64,000 nucleotides of DNA, taken from positions 1-64,000 of the forward strand of contig NZ_JAAVUN010000002.1 in NCBI RefSeq assembly GCF_012163155.1, read 5' to 3'. The notes beneath the pieces are model-generated. The model had not been told where the DNA came from, made no database searches, and worked only from the letters and a program-made list of their open reading frames with translations. Positions 44,733 through 53,632 of this stretch are shown piece after piece. Source of the DNA: Kocuria subflava. Its GTDB lineage: Bacteria; Actinomycetota; Actinomycetes; Actinomycetales; Micrococcaceae. A program made the translations under genes and the position numbers. The stretch's first letter is position 1. Each line of letters opens with the position of its first letter.

Positions 44733-45155
44733 GTGCTTTCCTCCGCACTGACCCCCGCCTTGACCGCCCAGCCCATCGTGTCCGCCCAGACTGATGCCAG
44801 CTTGTCGGCCGCCGGTCAGAACGCCGGAGGCTCAGGCCAGTTCCTGTTCTTCGGTGTGATGATCGGTCTGCTGGTGCTGATGTTCTGGTTCACCAACCGC
44901 AACCGGCGCCGTCAACAGCAGAAGATGAAGGACCAGCAGTCCAAGATGGTCCCCGGCACCCAGGTGATGACCAGTTACGGTCTTTACGGCCGGGTGGTCA
45001 GCATTGATCAGGAAGCCGTCAAAGCGTTTCTGGAAATCGCTCCCGGAACCCAGGTGACCGTTCACCTGCAGACGCTGACGACCGTGGTGGATGATCAGAC
45101 CCCGGGTGAACAGGGCACCGGCAACACCGGTGCCACCAGCACAGAGAACAACTGA
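44733..45155 (+). CDS. yajC: Preprotein translocase accessory subunit YajC
   Basis: A 140-residue single-pass membrane protein of the SecDF-YajC complex. One hydrophobic segment at about 36-54 (FLFFGVMIGLLVLMFWF) is followed by a basic stretch NRNRRRQQQK and the conserved VPGTQVMTSYGLYG domain. The first 30 residues form a Thr/Ala-rich leader. The start is GTG 44733 with AGGAGA upstream. Confidence 0.93.
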   Translation: MLSSALTPALTAQPIVSAQTDASLSAAGQNAGGSGQFLFFGVMIGLLVLMFWFTNRNRRRQQQKMKDQQSKMVPGTQVMTSYGLYGRVVSIDQEAVKAFLEIAPGTQVTVHLQTLTTVVDDQTPGEQGTGNTGATSTENN

Positions 45156-45166
45156 TCTTGTGGTGT

Positions 45167-45199
45167 AGCGTCCACCGGGGATTATCCCTGGTGGACGCT
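45167..45199 (+). terminator. 15-bp hairpin between yajC and secD
   Basis: The arms 45167-45181 and 45185-45199 pair with one G-T wobble and a 3-base loop, followed by TTTACT. It separates yajC from secD although their products work together, so secDF either has its own promoter in 45200-45297 or depends on read-through. Confidence 0.7.
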
Positions 45200-45297
45200 T
45201 TACTGTGACCACATGATCTGGCAGCAACACTGATCGGCCTGATTCCCGGCCGGTGCCTGCTGCTGTAGAACGAGTACCGCTGACAAGGACCCTGCCC

Positions 45298-47265
45298 ATG
45301 GCGACTGCCACTTCTCAACCCCCTGAGGGGTCTCGGAAGAGTTCATCCACCACATCGGTCAAAGACCGCACGGAGATTTCCCGCGCCCTGAGCCGCGCCC
45401 GGACGTCCCTGATTGCGTTGACCGTGGTGATGCTGGCGTTGATCGGTCTGTTGGCCTGGGGTGCCGGACGTGGCAGCACGGACTGGACCCCGCGCCTGGC
45501 CTTGGATCTTGAGGGTGGCACCCAGATGGTCCTGACCCCGCGGTTGCAGGGTGAGGACGCCGGGCAGGAGATCACCCAGGAACAGCTGGATCAGGCGGTG
45601 GAGATCATCCGCCAGCGTGTGGACGGCTCGGGTGTCTCAGAGGCGGAGGTCACCACACAGGGTGGCTCCAACATTGTGGTGTCCATGCCGGGCGCTCCGG
45701 ACAGTGCCACCCGCGAACTCATCCAGACCTCAGCACAGATGAGTTTCCGTCCTGTGCTGTTGACGGGCGCGGCTGAGGCGGTTCCGGAGGATCAGCGCAC
45801 GGCTGAGGACCAGTTGCCGAACCCCACCGCGGAACCCGCCGACTCCTCTGACACCACTTGGATCACCGCTGATCTGATGCAGGAGTTCGAATCCACGGAC
45901 TGCACCCAACCGCAGAGCCCGGAGGAGCGTGCTGCGCAGAACCCGGATCAGGCCGTGATCGCCTGTGAACCGGAGGCAGGCACCAAATACATCTTGGGTC
46001 CGGTGGAGATCCAAGGCACGGAGATTTCTGACTCGAGCTACGGCATGGCCCAAGGTCAGGGAGGTACCACCACCGGACAGTGGGCTGTTGACCTTCAGTT
46101 CAACTCTGAAGGCACGGAGACCTTCCAGCAGCTCTCCGAACGCCTCTACAACATCGGCCAGACCACACCCGGGGATCCGCGCAACCAGTTCGCCATTCTG
46201 CTGGACGGTGAAGTGATCTCCGCCCCCCAGATGAACGCCGTGATCCCCAACGGCCAGGCCCAGATCACGGGACGGTTCACGGAGGAATCGGCATCGTTCC
46301 TGGCCGAGCAGCTGCGTTACGGGTCCCTTCCCGTCAGCTTCTCCATTGCCTCCGAGCAGCAGATCTCCGCCACCCTGGGTGCTGATCAGCTGCGCATGGG
46401 CATCATTGCCGGGCTGATCGGCCTGCTGCTGGTGGCAGTGTGGTCCATCATCCAGTACAGGTGGCTGGGCTGGGTCAACATCATCTCCCTGATCGTGTTG
46501 GGGCTGATGTCCTGGCTTGCCATCACGCTTCTGGGCTGGGCACTGAACTACCGGCTGTCCCTGGCCGGTGTGGCCGGTCTGGTGGTGGCCATCGGCATGG
46601 CAGCGGACTCCTTCATCGTGTACTTCGAACGCATCAGGGATGAGGTCCGCATCGGACGCACCATTCCCTCGGCCATCGATCACGGGTGGAAACGCGCGCA
46701 GCAGACCATCTTGGCCTCCAAGGCCGTGAACCTGATCGCCTCCGTGGTGCTCTACTTTGTGGCCGTGGGCAACGTGCGCGGGTTCGCCTTCACCCTGGGT
46801 CTCACCGCGGTGATCGATCTGCTGGTGGTTTTCTTCTTCACCCACCCGGTCATGGTCTACCTCTCCCGCACCAAGTACTTTGGCCGCGGCAGCCCCGGGT
46901 CCGGACTGGACCCCAAGGCGCTGGACGCCGTGCCCTTCTACCGCGGATCGGGACGGTTGCGCACCCCGGACGATCTTGACCCCGCCTCCGGTGCCACCCA
47001 GATCGACGACGCCGACCCCACCACCTCCCGTACGGAGGACAGCGCCCCGGCCCAACCTTGGTCCCCAGAGGCAGCAACCTCTCAGACGGAGCAGACCGCA
47101 GAGCCAGAGGCCGCACCGCAGGAGGATCAACCACCGATCAAGGTGGCCACCGGTGTCAATGACGGTCTCACGCTGGCCGAGCGTCGTCGTCAAGCACGAC
47201 TGTCCGCTGCTTCCGGAGGCCGGGCGCCTGCTGAGAACACCACCACGGAGAAGGGAGAGGCCTGA
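45298..47265 (+). CDS. secD: Protein translocase subunit SecD
   Basis: A 655-residue membrane protein that uses the proton gradient to pull exported proteins across. It has an N-terminal helix (about 40-60), LALDLEGGTQMVL, the large extracytoplasmic P1 region, then five helices starting LRMGIIAGLIGLLLVAVWSI with the GMAADSFIVYFERIRDE RND motif. The last 120 or so residues are a Pro/Ala/Glu-rich cytosolic tail longer than in E. coli. The start ATG 45298 is used; the GTG/ATG frame from 45253 gives an unlikely leader. Confidence 0.96.
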   Translation: MATATSQPPEGSRKSSSTTSVKDRTEISRALSRARTSLIALTVVMLALIGLLAWGAGRGSTDWTPRLALDLEGGTQMVLTPRLQGEDAGQEITQEQLDQAVEIIRQRVDGSGVSEAEVTTQGGSNIVVSMPGAPDSATRELIQTSAQMSFRPVLLTGAAEAVPEDQRTAEDQLPNPTAEPADSSDTTWITADLMQEFESTDCTQPQSPEERAAQNPDQAVIACEPEAGTKYILGPVEIQGTEISDSSYGMAQGQGGTTTGQWAVDLQFNSEGTETFQQLSERLYNIGQTTPGDPRNQFAILLDGEVISAPQMNAVIPNGQAQITGRFTEESASFLAEQLRYGSLPVSFSIASEQQISATLGADQLRMGIIAGLIGLLLVAVWSIIQYRWLGWVNIISLIVLGLMSWLAITLLGWALNYRLSLAGVAGLVVAIGMAADSFIVYFERIRDEVRIGRTIPSAIDHGWKRAQQTILASKAVNLIASVVLYFVAVGNVRGFAFTLGLTAVIDLLVVFFFTHPVMVYLSRTKYFGRGSPGSGLDPKALDAVPFYRGSGRLRTPDDLDPASGATQIDDADPTTSRTEDSAPAQPWSPEAATSQTEQTAEPEAAPQEDQPPIKVATGVNDGLTLAERRRQARLSAASGGRAPAENTTTEKGEA

Positions 47266-48407
47266 TGTCACGGTTCGCCGATTTCGGTAACGACCTCTAC
47301 AGCGGACGGAAGTCCTTTCCGTTTGTCCCCAAGCGCAAGTTGTGGTTGAGCATCGCAGCCTTGCTGGTGGTGATCTCCGCACTGATCCCTGTGGTCCGTG
47401 GGGGATTCAACTTGGGCATCGACTTCACGGGTGGCTCGGAATTCGTGGTCTCCAACGTTGCGGACAGCAGCCTGGAACCGGGCCAGGAGGCCGTGACCTC
47501 CACCGGGCACGACGGCGAATCCACGGTCACCAACATCGCCCCCGGCACCATTCGAGTGCAGACCGAACAACTCGACGACGACCAAACCTTGGCGGTGCGT
47601 GAAGCGCTGGTTCAGGCCTACGACGTCTCAGAGGATCAGGTGGCCTCCAACTTTGTGGGTCCCACGTGGGGTGCCGGGATTTCCCAGCAGATGATCCGCG
47701 GTCTGGTGATCTTCCTGGCCCTGACCGCCGTGGTCATGGCGCTGTACTTCCGCACCTGGAAGATGTCCCTGGCCTCCATGGCCGGTGTGTTCGTCACGGT
47801 GGCCCTGACGGTGGGCACCTACTCTCTGGTGGGTTTTGAGGTCACACCATCGGCCATCATCGGGTTCCTCACCGTGTTGTCCTACTCGCTGTATGACACC
47901 GTGGTGGTCTTTGACAAGGTCCGTGAGAACACCCGCGGGTTGCTGGACGGCAGCGCGCCACCGCCACGGTTGAATCGCGGATTCTCCGATCAGGTGAACC
48001 TGGCCGCCAACCAGACCTTGGTGCGTTCCATCAACACCTCCGTGGTGGGACTGCTGCCCGTGGGCTCCATCTTGTTCATCGGCGCCGCCCTGCTGGGGGC
48101 AGGGACGTTGAAGGACCTGGCCCTGGCACAGTTTGTGGGCATCGTTTGGGGCACCCTGGCCACGCTGTTCGTGGCCACCCCCGTGTACGCGGCTTTGCGG
48201 TCTGTGGAACCCGGTGTGAAGCAGCAGGAAGCCCGTGCAGCGGACCTGGCGTATCAGGCCGAAACGGTGGATGCGCCGGCTACAGAACCTACTGATGTTG
48301 CCCAACCGACCCATGCCGCCCAACCGACCGACGCTTCCGAGAGGGCCCGAACCCAGGCTTCTGCCCACAGCGAGTCCGCAGTCGGAGAGGTTCCCGGACG
48401 GTCCTAG
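47265..48407 (+). CDS. secF: Protein translocase subunit SecF
   Basis: A 380-residue partner of SecD. GGFNLGIDFTGGSEF opens the first periplasmic part, and the RND core has VGFEVTPSAIIGFLTVLSYSLYDTVVVFDKVREN. The C-terminal 80 residues are a hydrophilic tail with Pro/Thr/Ala repeats. The start shares a base with the secD stop (TGATG). Its TAG stop lies inside a TAGAAT box that is probably the -10 of rel. Confidence 0.96.
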   Translation: MSRFADFGNDLYSGRKSFPFVPKRKLWLSIAALLVVISALIPVVRGGFNLGIDFTGGSEFVVSNVADSSLEPGQEAVTSTGHDGESTVTNIAPGTIRVQTEQLDDDQTLAVREALVQAYDVSEDQVASNFVGPTWGAGISQQMIRGLVIFLALTAVVMALYFRTWKMSLASMAGVFVTVALTVGTYSLVGFEVTPSAIIGFLTVLSYSLYDTVVVFDKVRENTRGLLDGSAPPPRLNRGFSDQVNLAANQTLVRSINTSVVGLLPVGSILFIGAALLGAGTLKDLALAQFVGIVWGTLATLFVATPVYAALRSVEPGVKQQEARAADLAYQAETVDAPATEPTDVAQPTHAAQPTDASERARTQASAHSESAVGEVPGRS

Positions 48408-48410
48408 AAT
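48405..48410 (+). promoter_or_regulatory. Candidate -10 box TAGAAT of rel, overlapping the secF stop codon
   Basis: TAGAAT begins with the TAG stop of secF and ends 62 bases before the rel GTG. The -35 region would be within the secF coding tail and is not obvious. It would give rel a promoter separate from secDF. Confidence 0.4.
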
Positions 48411-48472
48411 GGTGTCCCTGACCCAGCCGGTGATCCGGCGCTGTGTCAGAGATGTTGAGCTAGGAGGACACC

Positions 48473-50974
48473 GTGGAGCAGAACTCGATCCAGTCCGATC
48501 GGGGCCAGCACCCGGAGTCCTTGCGCGCGCCTGATGCCACCACCGCTCATGCTGGTGCAACCGCACCGGTGGATGGAGACGCGCAAGGAGGTGGTGCGTC
48601 GTCGTCGCCTGCTGGTGCAGGTGGCCGGACGGGGTCCACCACCTCCGGTACCCACGGTGTGGTTCCCGCCGCCCGGCCGGTGTTCGGGCGGCCCGTGTTC
48701 CCTGGGCGCTCTGAGCGGATGCGCTCCGCGCTGTCGTATCTCTCCGGTGCCTCCATTTCTCAGTCCCCGCTGATTGAACCTCTGTTGCGCACTGTCCGGG
48801 AAAACGCACCGCAGGAGGACGTGACGGTGTTGCAGCGTGCTTTTGCCGTTGCAGACCGTCAGCACGAAGGCCAGAAGCGCAAGAGCGGGGATCCCTACAT
48901 CACCCACCCGGTGGCGGTGACCACCATCTTGGCGGAGCTGGGAATGACCGGTCCGGTGTTGGTGGCTGCCTTGCTGCACGACACCGTGGAGGACACCGAC
49001 TACACGTTGGAGCAGCTGAGCCAGGAGTTCGGTGAGGAAGTCGCCCAGCTGGTGGACGGCGTGACCAAACTGGAGAAGGTCCAGTACGGGGAACACGCCC
49101 AAGCGGAGACCGTGCGCAAGATGATCGTGGCCATGGCCCGGGACATCCGGGTGCTGCTGATCAAACTGGCCGACCGGCTCCACAATGCCCGCACCTGGCG
49201 GTTCGTCTCCCAGGAATCCTCTGCCAAGAAGGCCCGGGAGACCCTGGAGATCTTTGCGCCACTGGCCCACCGCTTGGGCTTGAACACCATCAAGTGGGAG
49301 CTGGAGGACCTGTCCTTTGCGGCGTTGTACCCCAAGATCTACGACGAAATAGTCCGCATGGTGGGGGAGCGTCAGCCCCAGCGGGAGCGGAATCTGGCGC
49401 AGATCCGCAGTTTGGTGGCCGAGGACCTGGCCGAATCGGGGATTGAGGCCGTGATCACCGGCCGACCCAAGCACTACTACTCCGTGTACCAAAAGATGAT
49501 TGTGCGCGGTAAGGACTTCAACGAGATCCACGATCTGCTGGCGGTGCGGGTCCTGGTCTCCTCCGTGCGCGAGTGCTACGCGGCGCTGGGTTCCTTGCAC
49601 GCGCGGTGGCGTCCGCTGCCGGGGCGGTTCAAGGACTACATCGCCATGCCCAAGTTCAACATGTACCAGTCCTTGCACACCACGGTGCTGGGACCCGGTG
49701 GTCGGCCCGTGGAGATCCAGATACGTACCCACGAGATGCACCGTCGGGCCGAATACGGTGTGGCCGCGCACTGGAAGTACAAGGACCACGCGCGCTCGGG
49801 TGGTGCCGGTGACACCCCCAAGGCCAGCTCCCAGGACATGGGATGGTTGAAGTCCTTGGTCTCATGGCAGGACGACACCAAGGACTCCACTGAGTTCCTG
49901 GATTCCCTGCGCTATCAGATCGACACCAAAGAGGTCTACGTGTTCACCCCGCGCGGGGACGTCATGGCCTTGCCGGCAGGTTCCACCCCGGTGGACTTTG
50001 CCTACGCGGTGCACACCGAGGTGGGGCAGAAGACCATTGGTGCCCGTGTCAACGGCAAGCTGGTGGCACTGTCCTCCACCTTGCAGCACGGCGACTGGGT
50101 GGAGGTGCTCACCTCCAAGTCTCCGGATGCCGCGCCCTCCCAGGACTGGTTGAAGTTTGTCTCCTCCCCACGGGCGCGGCAGAAGATCAAGCAGTTCTTC
50201 ACCAAGGAGCGCCGGGAGGAGGCGATCACCCGCGGTCAGGAGGCGTTGACCCGTGCCCTGCGCAAGCATCACCTGCCGTTGCAGCGCACCGTGACCCAGG
50301 AGGCCCTGGTCTCCGTTGCCCAGCAGTTGAACAAGACGGACATCACGGCCCTGTACGAGGCCATCGGCAATGAAACTGTCTCCTCCCGGGAGGTCATCGA
50401 CCTGTTGGTGGAGTCCGCCGGCGGTGCCGACGGTTCCGTGGAGGACTTCGCGGACACCATCTCCGCCATCCGACCCGTCAGACAGGGGGTTGCCGATTCC
50501 GGGGTGGCGGTGGACGGGGCCTCGGACGTGTACGTGAAGTTGGCGCGGTGCTGCACGCCCGTGCCGCCGGACGAGATCGTGGGTTTCGTGACCCGCGGGC
50601 AGGGCATTTCCGTGCACCGGGTGGACTGTTCCAACATGCGCAACCAGACCGAATCCGAGCGCCGGATATCAGTGCATTGGGCGCCCACGCAGTCCTCGGT
50701 GTTCCTGGTGGAGATTCAGGTGGAGGCCCTGGACCGGCAGAAGTTGCTCTCCGATGTCACCCGCGTGCTTTCCGAGAACCACGTGAACATTCTGGCGGCC
50801 AATGTCCACACGTCCTCGGACCGTCTGGCCATCTCCCGGTTCTCGTTTGAGATGGGGGATGCCCGGTACCTGGACCACGTGCTCAACCAGGTCCGCAACA
50901 TTGACGGCGTGTACGACGTCTACCGGACTTCCGCTCAGCAGCGTCTGCCGGAGAAACCGCGGTCCACGACCTGA
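48473..50974 (+). CDS. relA: Bifunctional (p)ppGpp synthetase/hydrolase Rel
   Basis: An 833-residue RSH enzyme that makes and degrades (p)ppGpp under control of the ribosome and uncharged tRNA. The hydrolase HD domain is intact with His169-Asp170 in LLHDTVEDT; the synthetase has RPKHYYSVYQKM and RFKDYIAMPK; a TGS domain (VYVFTPRGDVMALPAGSTPVDFAYAVH), the zinc-finger/helical region with CCTPVPPDE and a C-terminal ACT domain follow. The first 80 residues are a low-complexity Ala/Gly/Thr/Pro extension. The start GTG 48473 has AGGAGGA upstream. Confidence 0.96.
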   Translation: MEQNSIQSDRGQHPESLRAPDATTAHAGATAPVDGDAQGGGASSSPAGAGGRTGSTTSGTHGVVPAARPVFGRPVFPGRSERMRSALSYLSGASISQSPLIEPLLRTVRENAPQEDVTVLQRAFAVADRQHEGQKRKSGDPYITHPVAVTTILAELGMTGPVLVAALLHDTVEDTDYTLEQLSQEFGEEVAQLVDGVTKLEKVQYGEHAQAETVRKMIVAMARDIRVLLIKLADRLHNARTWRFVSQESSAKKARETLEIFAPLAHRLGLNTIKWELEDLSFAALYPKIYDEIVRMVGERQPQRERNLAQIRSLVAEDLAESGIEAVITGRPKHYYSVYQKMIVRGKDFNEIHDLLAVRVLVSSVRECYAALGSLHARWRPLPGRFKDYIAMPKFNMYQSLHTTVLGPGGRPVEIQIRTHEMHRRAEYGVAAHWKYKDHARSGGAGDTPKASSQDMGWLKSLVSWQDDTKDSTEFLDSLRYQIDTKEVYVFTPRGDVMALPAGSTPVDFAYAVHTEVGQKTIGARVNGKLVALSSTLQHGDWVEVLTSKSPDAAPSQDWLKFVSSPRARQKIKQFFTKERREEAITRGQEALTRALRKHHLPLQRTVTQEALVSVAQQLNKTDITALYEAIGNETVSSREVIDLLVESAGGADGSVEDFADTISAIRPVRQGVADSGVAVDGASDVYVKLARCCTPVPPDEIVGFVTRGQGISVHRVDCSNMRNQTESERRISVHWAPTQSSVFLVEIQVEALDRQKLLSDVTRVLSENHVNILAANVHTSSDRLAISRFSFEMGDARYLDHVLNQVRNIDGVYDVYRTSAQQRLPEKPRSTT

Positions 50975-50995
50975 ACCAGGGACCACCGGCTGCCC

Positions 50996-51706
50996 TCATG
51001 CGGGAACCGGCAAGCCCAACTGCCTGCACACCTTGCGGACCGTGATCACGCCTCTGGTGCGGTGTGGCAACCGGGAACGAGCGCGTAACAAGCCCACCAC
51101 CTGCGCGCCGTCAACGCCCAGATGGGGTGCGGTCAACAGCAGCCGTAATGCCGCCAGCCCTGCGGGATCCTCCCAACAGGCCAGATCCGCGGCCGTGCGC
51201 AACGGTGTGGTCACGCAGCACCCGTGAAAGTGGTCAACGTCCTGGGGCTCGTAGAGCAGCTGACGCACGGTCCATCGCACCGCGGCACTGGGCGGTGCTG
51301 GGCGAGTGCTGCAGCGATTCTCCCGGTGCGTGACGAACTCCAGCACGGAGGGCGGGGTGGCGCAGGCATGGAACCAAGCGGCCGATCCCCGGTGCAGGAT
51401 GGCGGACTCCCGGACCCTGCGTGGAACGCACACCGCCACCGCAGCGGCCTTGACCTGCCGCGTCTGGGCAGTGCCCACGGCCACATGGACCGGTCCCAGA
51501 ACCGGCACCAGAGCTGAGTCTGTCACCAGGGCGGAGAGCTCTGCACCATTCACGACGGCGGTCGTAGTCTCCCAGCCCGGCGGTACCGTCCCGGCTCCGT
51601 GAGCCATCCACAGGGTTGGCTGCTGAACCGACGGTGCGCCGCGCAGAACAGCCGGTGTGGAATCAACCAGGCTCAGGCCCACGGGCCAACGGGATTCGAC
51701 GGTCAT
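50996..51706 (-). CDS. AbiEi-antitoxin-like / Cys-rich hypothetical protein
   Basis: A protein of about 236 residues, function unproven. The segment VTTPLRTAADLACWEDPAGLAALRLLL, followed by VDGAQVVGLLRARSR, is like the C-terminal part of AbiEi-type antitoxin/transcription-factor proteins common in actinobacteria; the usual N-terminal winged HTH is not evident. No AbiEii-type toxin gene is beside it. The start is uncertain: ATG 51706 (GGAGG very close) or TTG 51736. It lies convergent to rel, 21 bases from its stop. Confidence 0.55.
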   Translation of the reverse strand: MTVESRWPVGLSLVDSTPAVLRGAPSVQQPTLWMAHGAGTVPPGWETTTAVVNGAELSALVTDSALVPVLGPVHVAVGTAQTRQVKAAAVAVCVPRRVRESAILHRGSAAWFHACATPPSVLEFVTHRENRCSTRPAPPSAAVRWTVRQLLYEPQDVDHFHGCCVTTPLRTAADLACWEDPAGLAALRLLLTAPHLGVDGAQVVGLLRARSRLPHRTRGVITVRKVCRQLGLPVPA

Positions 51707-51742
51707 GCCTCCATCCAAGCCAGTGGCCTGGACCAACGGGAA

Positions 51743-51775
51743 GGGGGTCGTCCATCCTGTGGATGAACGACCCCC
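51743..51775 (-). terminator. Hairpin after the DUF349 gene
   Basis: The arms 51743-51757 and 51761-51775 pair at 14 of 15 positions with a 3-base loop. It lies 55 bases downstream of the DUF349 stop on the minus strand and upstream of the AbiEi-like gene, separating the two transcripts. Confidence 0.65.
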
Positions 51776-51829
51776 GTCAGCCAGTGTGTTCAGCCCCGCC
51801 GGCTCAGCTCTCCAGCCGGCAGCCGCACG

Positions 51830-53401
51830 TCACAACCCGGCAGCACTGCGCTTGATCATGTCCCGCATGGCCTCAGCACTGCTCAGTTCCTTGCCCAGTT
51901 TCTTGGCTCGGGCGGAGTCGCCGGTGGATTCGGCCGCGGAGATCTGACCCTGCAGTTCCGCCACCTTCTCCTCGGCCTGAGTCAGCAGGCTGTTGGAGCG
52001 CACCTCGGACTCGGATGCCACCTTCTTGGCGCGGGTGCCGGAATCGGCGTCACGGACTGCTTCCTCCACGGCCTGCAACTCGTTTTCGATGCGCTTGAAG
52101 TGGGTACGCGGAACCTTGCCGATCTGATCCCAGCGGTCCTGGATGCCGGAGAGCTTCTTGCGGGCAGCACGGAGATCCGTGACGGGCAGAAGCTGCTTGG
52201 CCTCCTCCACCAGTTCCTGCTTGAGCTTGAGGTTCTCCTCGAACTCCTGCTCCACCTGGTCATTGGCGGACTTGCGGGCATCAAAGAACACGTCCTGGGC
52301 GGCACGGAACCGGACCCACAGGGCGTCGTCGTCACGGCGGGAGGCCCGCGGGGAAGACTTCCAACGGTCCATGAGGTCGCGGTACTTGCCGGCCGTCACG
52401 TTCCAGTCGGTGGAGCTCTGCAGGGCTTCAGCCTCCGCGATCAGCCTTTCCTTGACGCGCTTGGCCTCGGCGTTGTTCTCATCCAGCTTGGAGAAGTACG
52501 CGCGGCGGTGGCGGTCAAAGGTGGTGCGGGCGTTGCGGAAGCGCTTCCACAGGGATTCCTCGTCCTTGCGGGAGAGCCGGATTCCGGACTTCTGGTGCGC
52601 CTTCCAGGAATCGAAGAGCTCGGCCATGCGAGCAGAAGACTGCTTCCACTGGATCTTCTGCGGATCCTGTTCGGCGATCTGTTCGGCTTCCTTGACGATT
52701 GCGTCCCGCTGGGCAAAGTGTTCGGCCTTGGCAGCCTCCGTGGCGCGCTTGTGCTCGGCCTCGAGCTCTGCGATCCGCGGGCGCAGAGCTTCCAAACGGG
52801 CCTCCAGGGCCTTGACGTCGCCCACGAGCTTGCGTTCGGCCAGCTGAGCCATGACGTGATCCGCGTTGCGGTTCATGTCCGAGGACGCAGTCCCTGCCTC
52901 CACCCGCTGTTCCAGAACGTTGACCAAGGTGCGGGCGTCCTCGAACTTCTTGACAAAGTAGGCCAGTGCCTCATCCGCCGGGACCTCAGGTACCTGTCCG
53001 CACAGCACCCGCTCACCGTCCACCAGAACGTAGACGTGGCCGTCCTCGGTGACTTCACCGAAAGGGCGTGCTGCCTCGAGCTGTTCGGCCGACACGCCGT
53101 CGGCCGAACCGGCGCCGTGTGCTTCTGCCTTGGCGGGGGCACCGGTGGTGTGGTTGGACGCCTTGGAGGCAGCAGCGTCGGGACCGGGGACGGGACCCGG
53201 CGTGGCGGCTGTGTTGCCATCTGAGGAGTTGGCACCGGAGGCGGTCTCAGCTGAGGCGCTCTCAGGTGAAGCGCTGGCACTGGAGGCGGGGGCAGCGGGC
53301 TTGGGTACTGCGGGGGAGGGCTTGACGCCAGAGGGTTTGACGGCCGCGGGTGTGGGCACCTGGGGCTGGGTCTGGTCGTCGGATTCGAGACGTTCGGTCA
53401 C
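51830..53401 (-). CDS. DUF349 domain protein
   Basis: A 523-residue, highly charged helical protein. Residues 1 to about 110 are Ala/Ser/Pro/Gly-rich and probably disordered. After a small domain (HVYVLVDGERVLCG), the rest is coiled coil with three DUF349 repeats, recognisable by their W/F-R-x-A pattern (SLWKRFRNARTTF, ALWVRFRAAQDVF, DRWDQIGKV). DUF349 proteins are found beside rel and hisS in actinobacteria; the role is unknown. The start GTG 53401 is preferred over the long upstream open frame antisense to hisS. Confidence 0.85.
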   Translation of the reverse strand: MTERLESDDQTQPQVPTPAAVKPSGVKPSPAVPKPAAPASSASASPESASAETASGANSSDGNTAATPGPVPGPDAAASKASNHTTGAPAKAEAHGAGSADGVSAEQLEAARPFGEVTEDGHVYVLVDGERVLCGQVPEVPADEALAYFVKKFEDARTLVNVLEQRVEAGTASSDMNRNADHVMAQLAERKLVGDVKALEARLEALRPRIAELEAEHKRATEAAKAEHFAQRDAIVKEAEQIAEQDPQKIQWKQSSARMAELFDSWKAHQKSGIRLSRKDEESLWKRFRNARTTFDRHRRAYFSKLDENNAEAKRVKERLIAEAEALQSSTDWNVTAGKYRDLMDRWKSSPRASRRDDDALWVRFRAAQDVFFDARKSANDQVEQEFEENLKLKQELVEEAKQLLPVTDLRAARKKLSGIQDRWDQIGKVPRTHFKRIENELQAVEEAVRDADSGTRAKKVASESEVRSNSLLTQAEEKVAELQGQISAAESTGDSARAKKLGKELSSAEAMRDMIKRSAAGL

Positions 53402-53583
53402 CGCTGGAACTCTTTCACTCGTGCCGACCCGCGAACCCGGGGATCCGGGGGCGTTCGGCAGCTTGTCCTGGGGCCGCGGCGTAACCCGCGACACTGTACG
53501 AAACACCATGGTAGTCATGGGCGGGCCCGGTGCCGGACTCACGACGACGGAAACACCCGTCCGGGCGGTTGCTGCCCAGCCCA

Positions 53584-53589
53584 TAAGAT
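53584..53589 (+). promoter_or_regulatory. -10 box TAAGAT of hisS
   Basis: TAAGAT lies 43 bases before the hisS ATG, the same hexamer as before thrS. It gives a short leader that includes an AGGAG ribosome-binding site. No clear -35 was found. Confidence 0.45.
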
Positions 53590-53632
53590 GGTCTGCGTCC
53601 CATTCCCCATCACCTCCCAGGAGTAACTCAGC

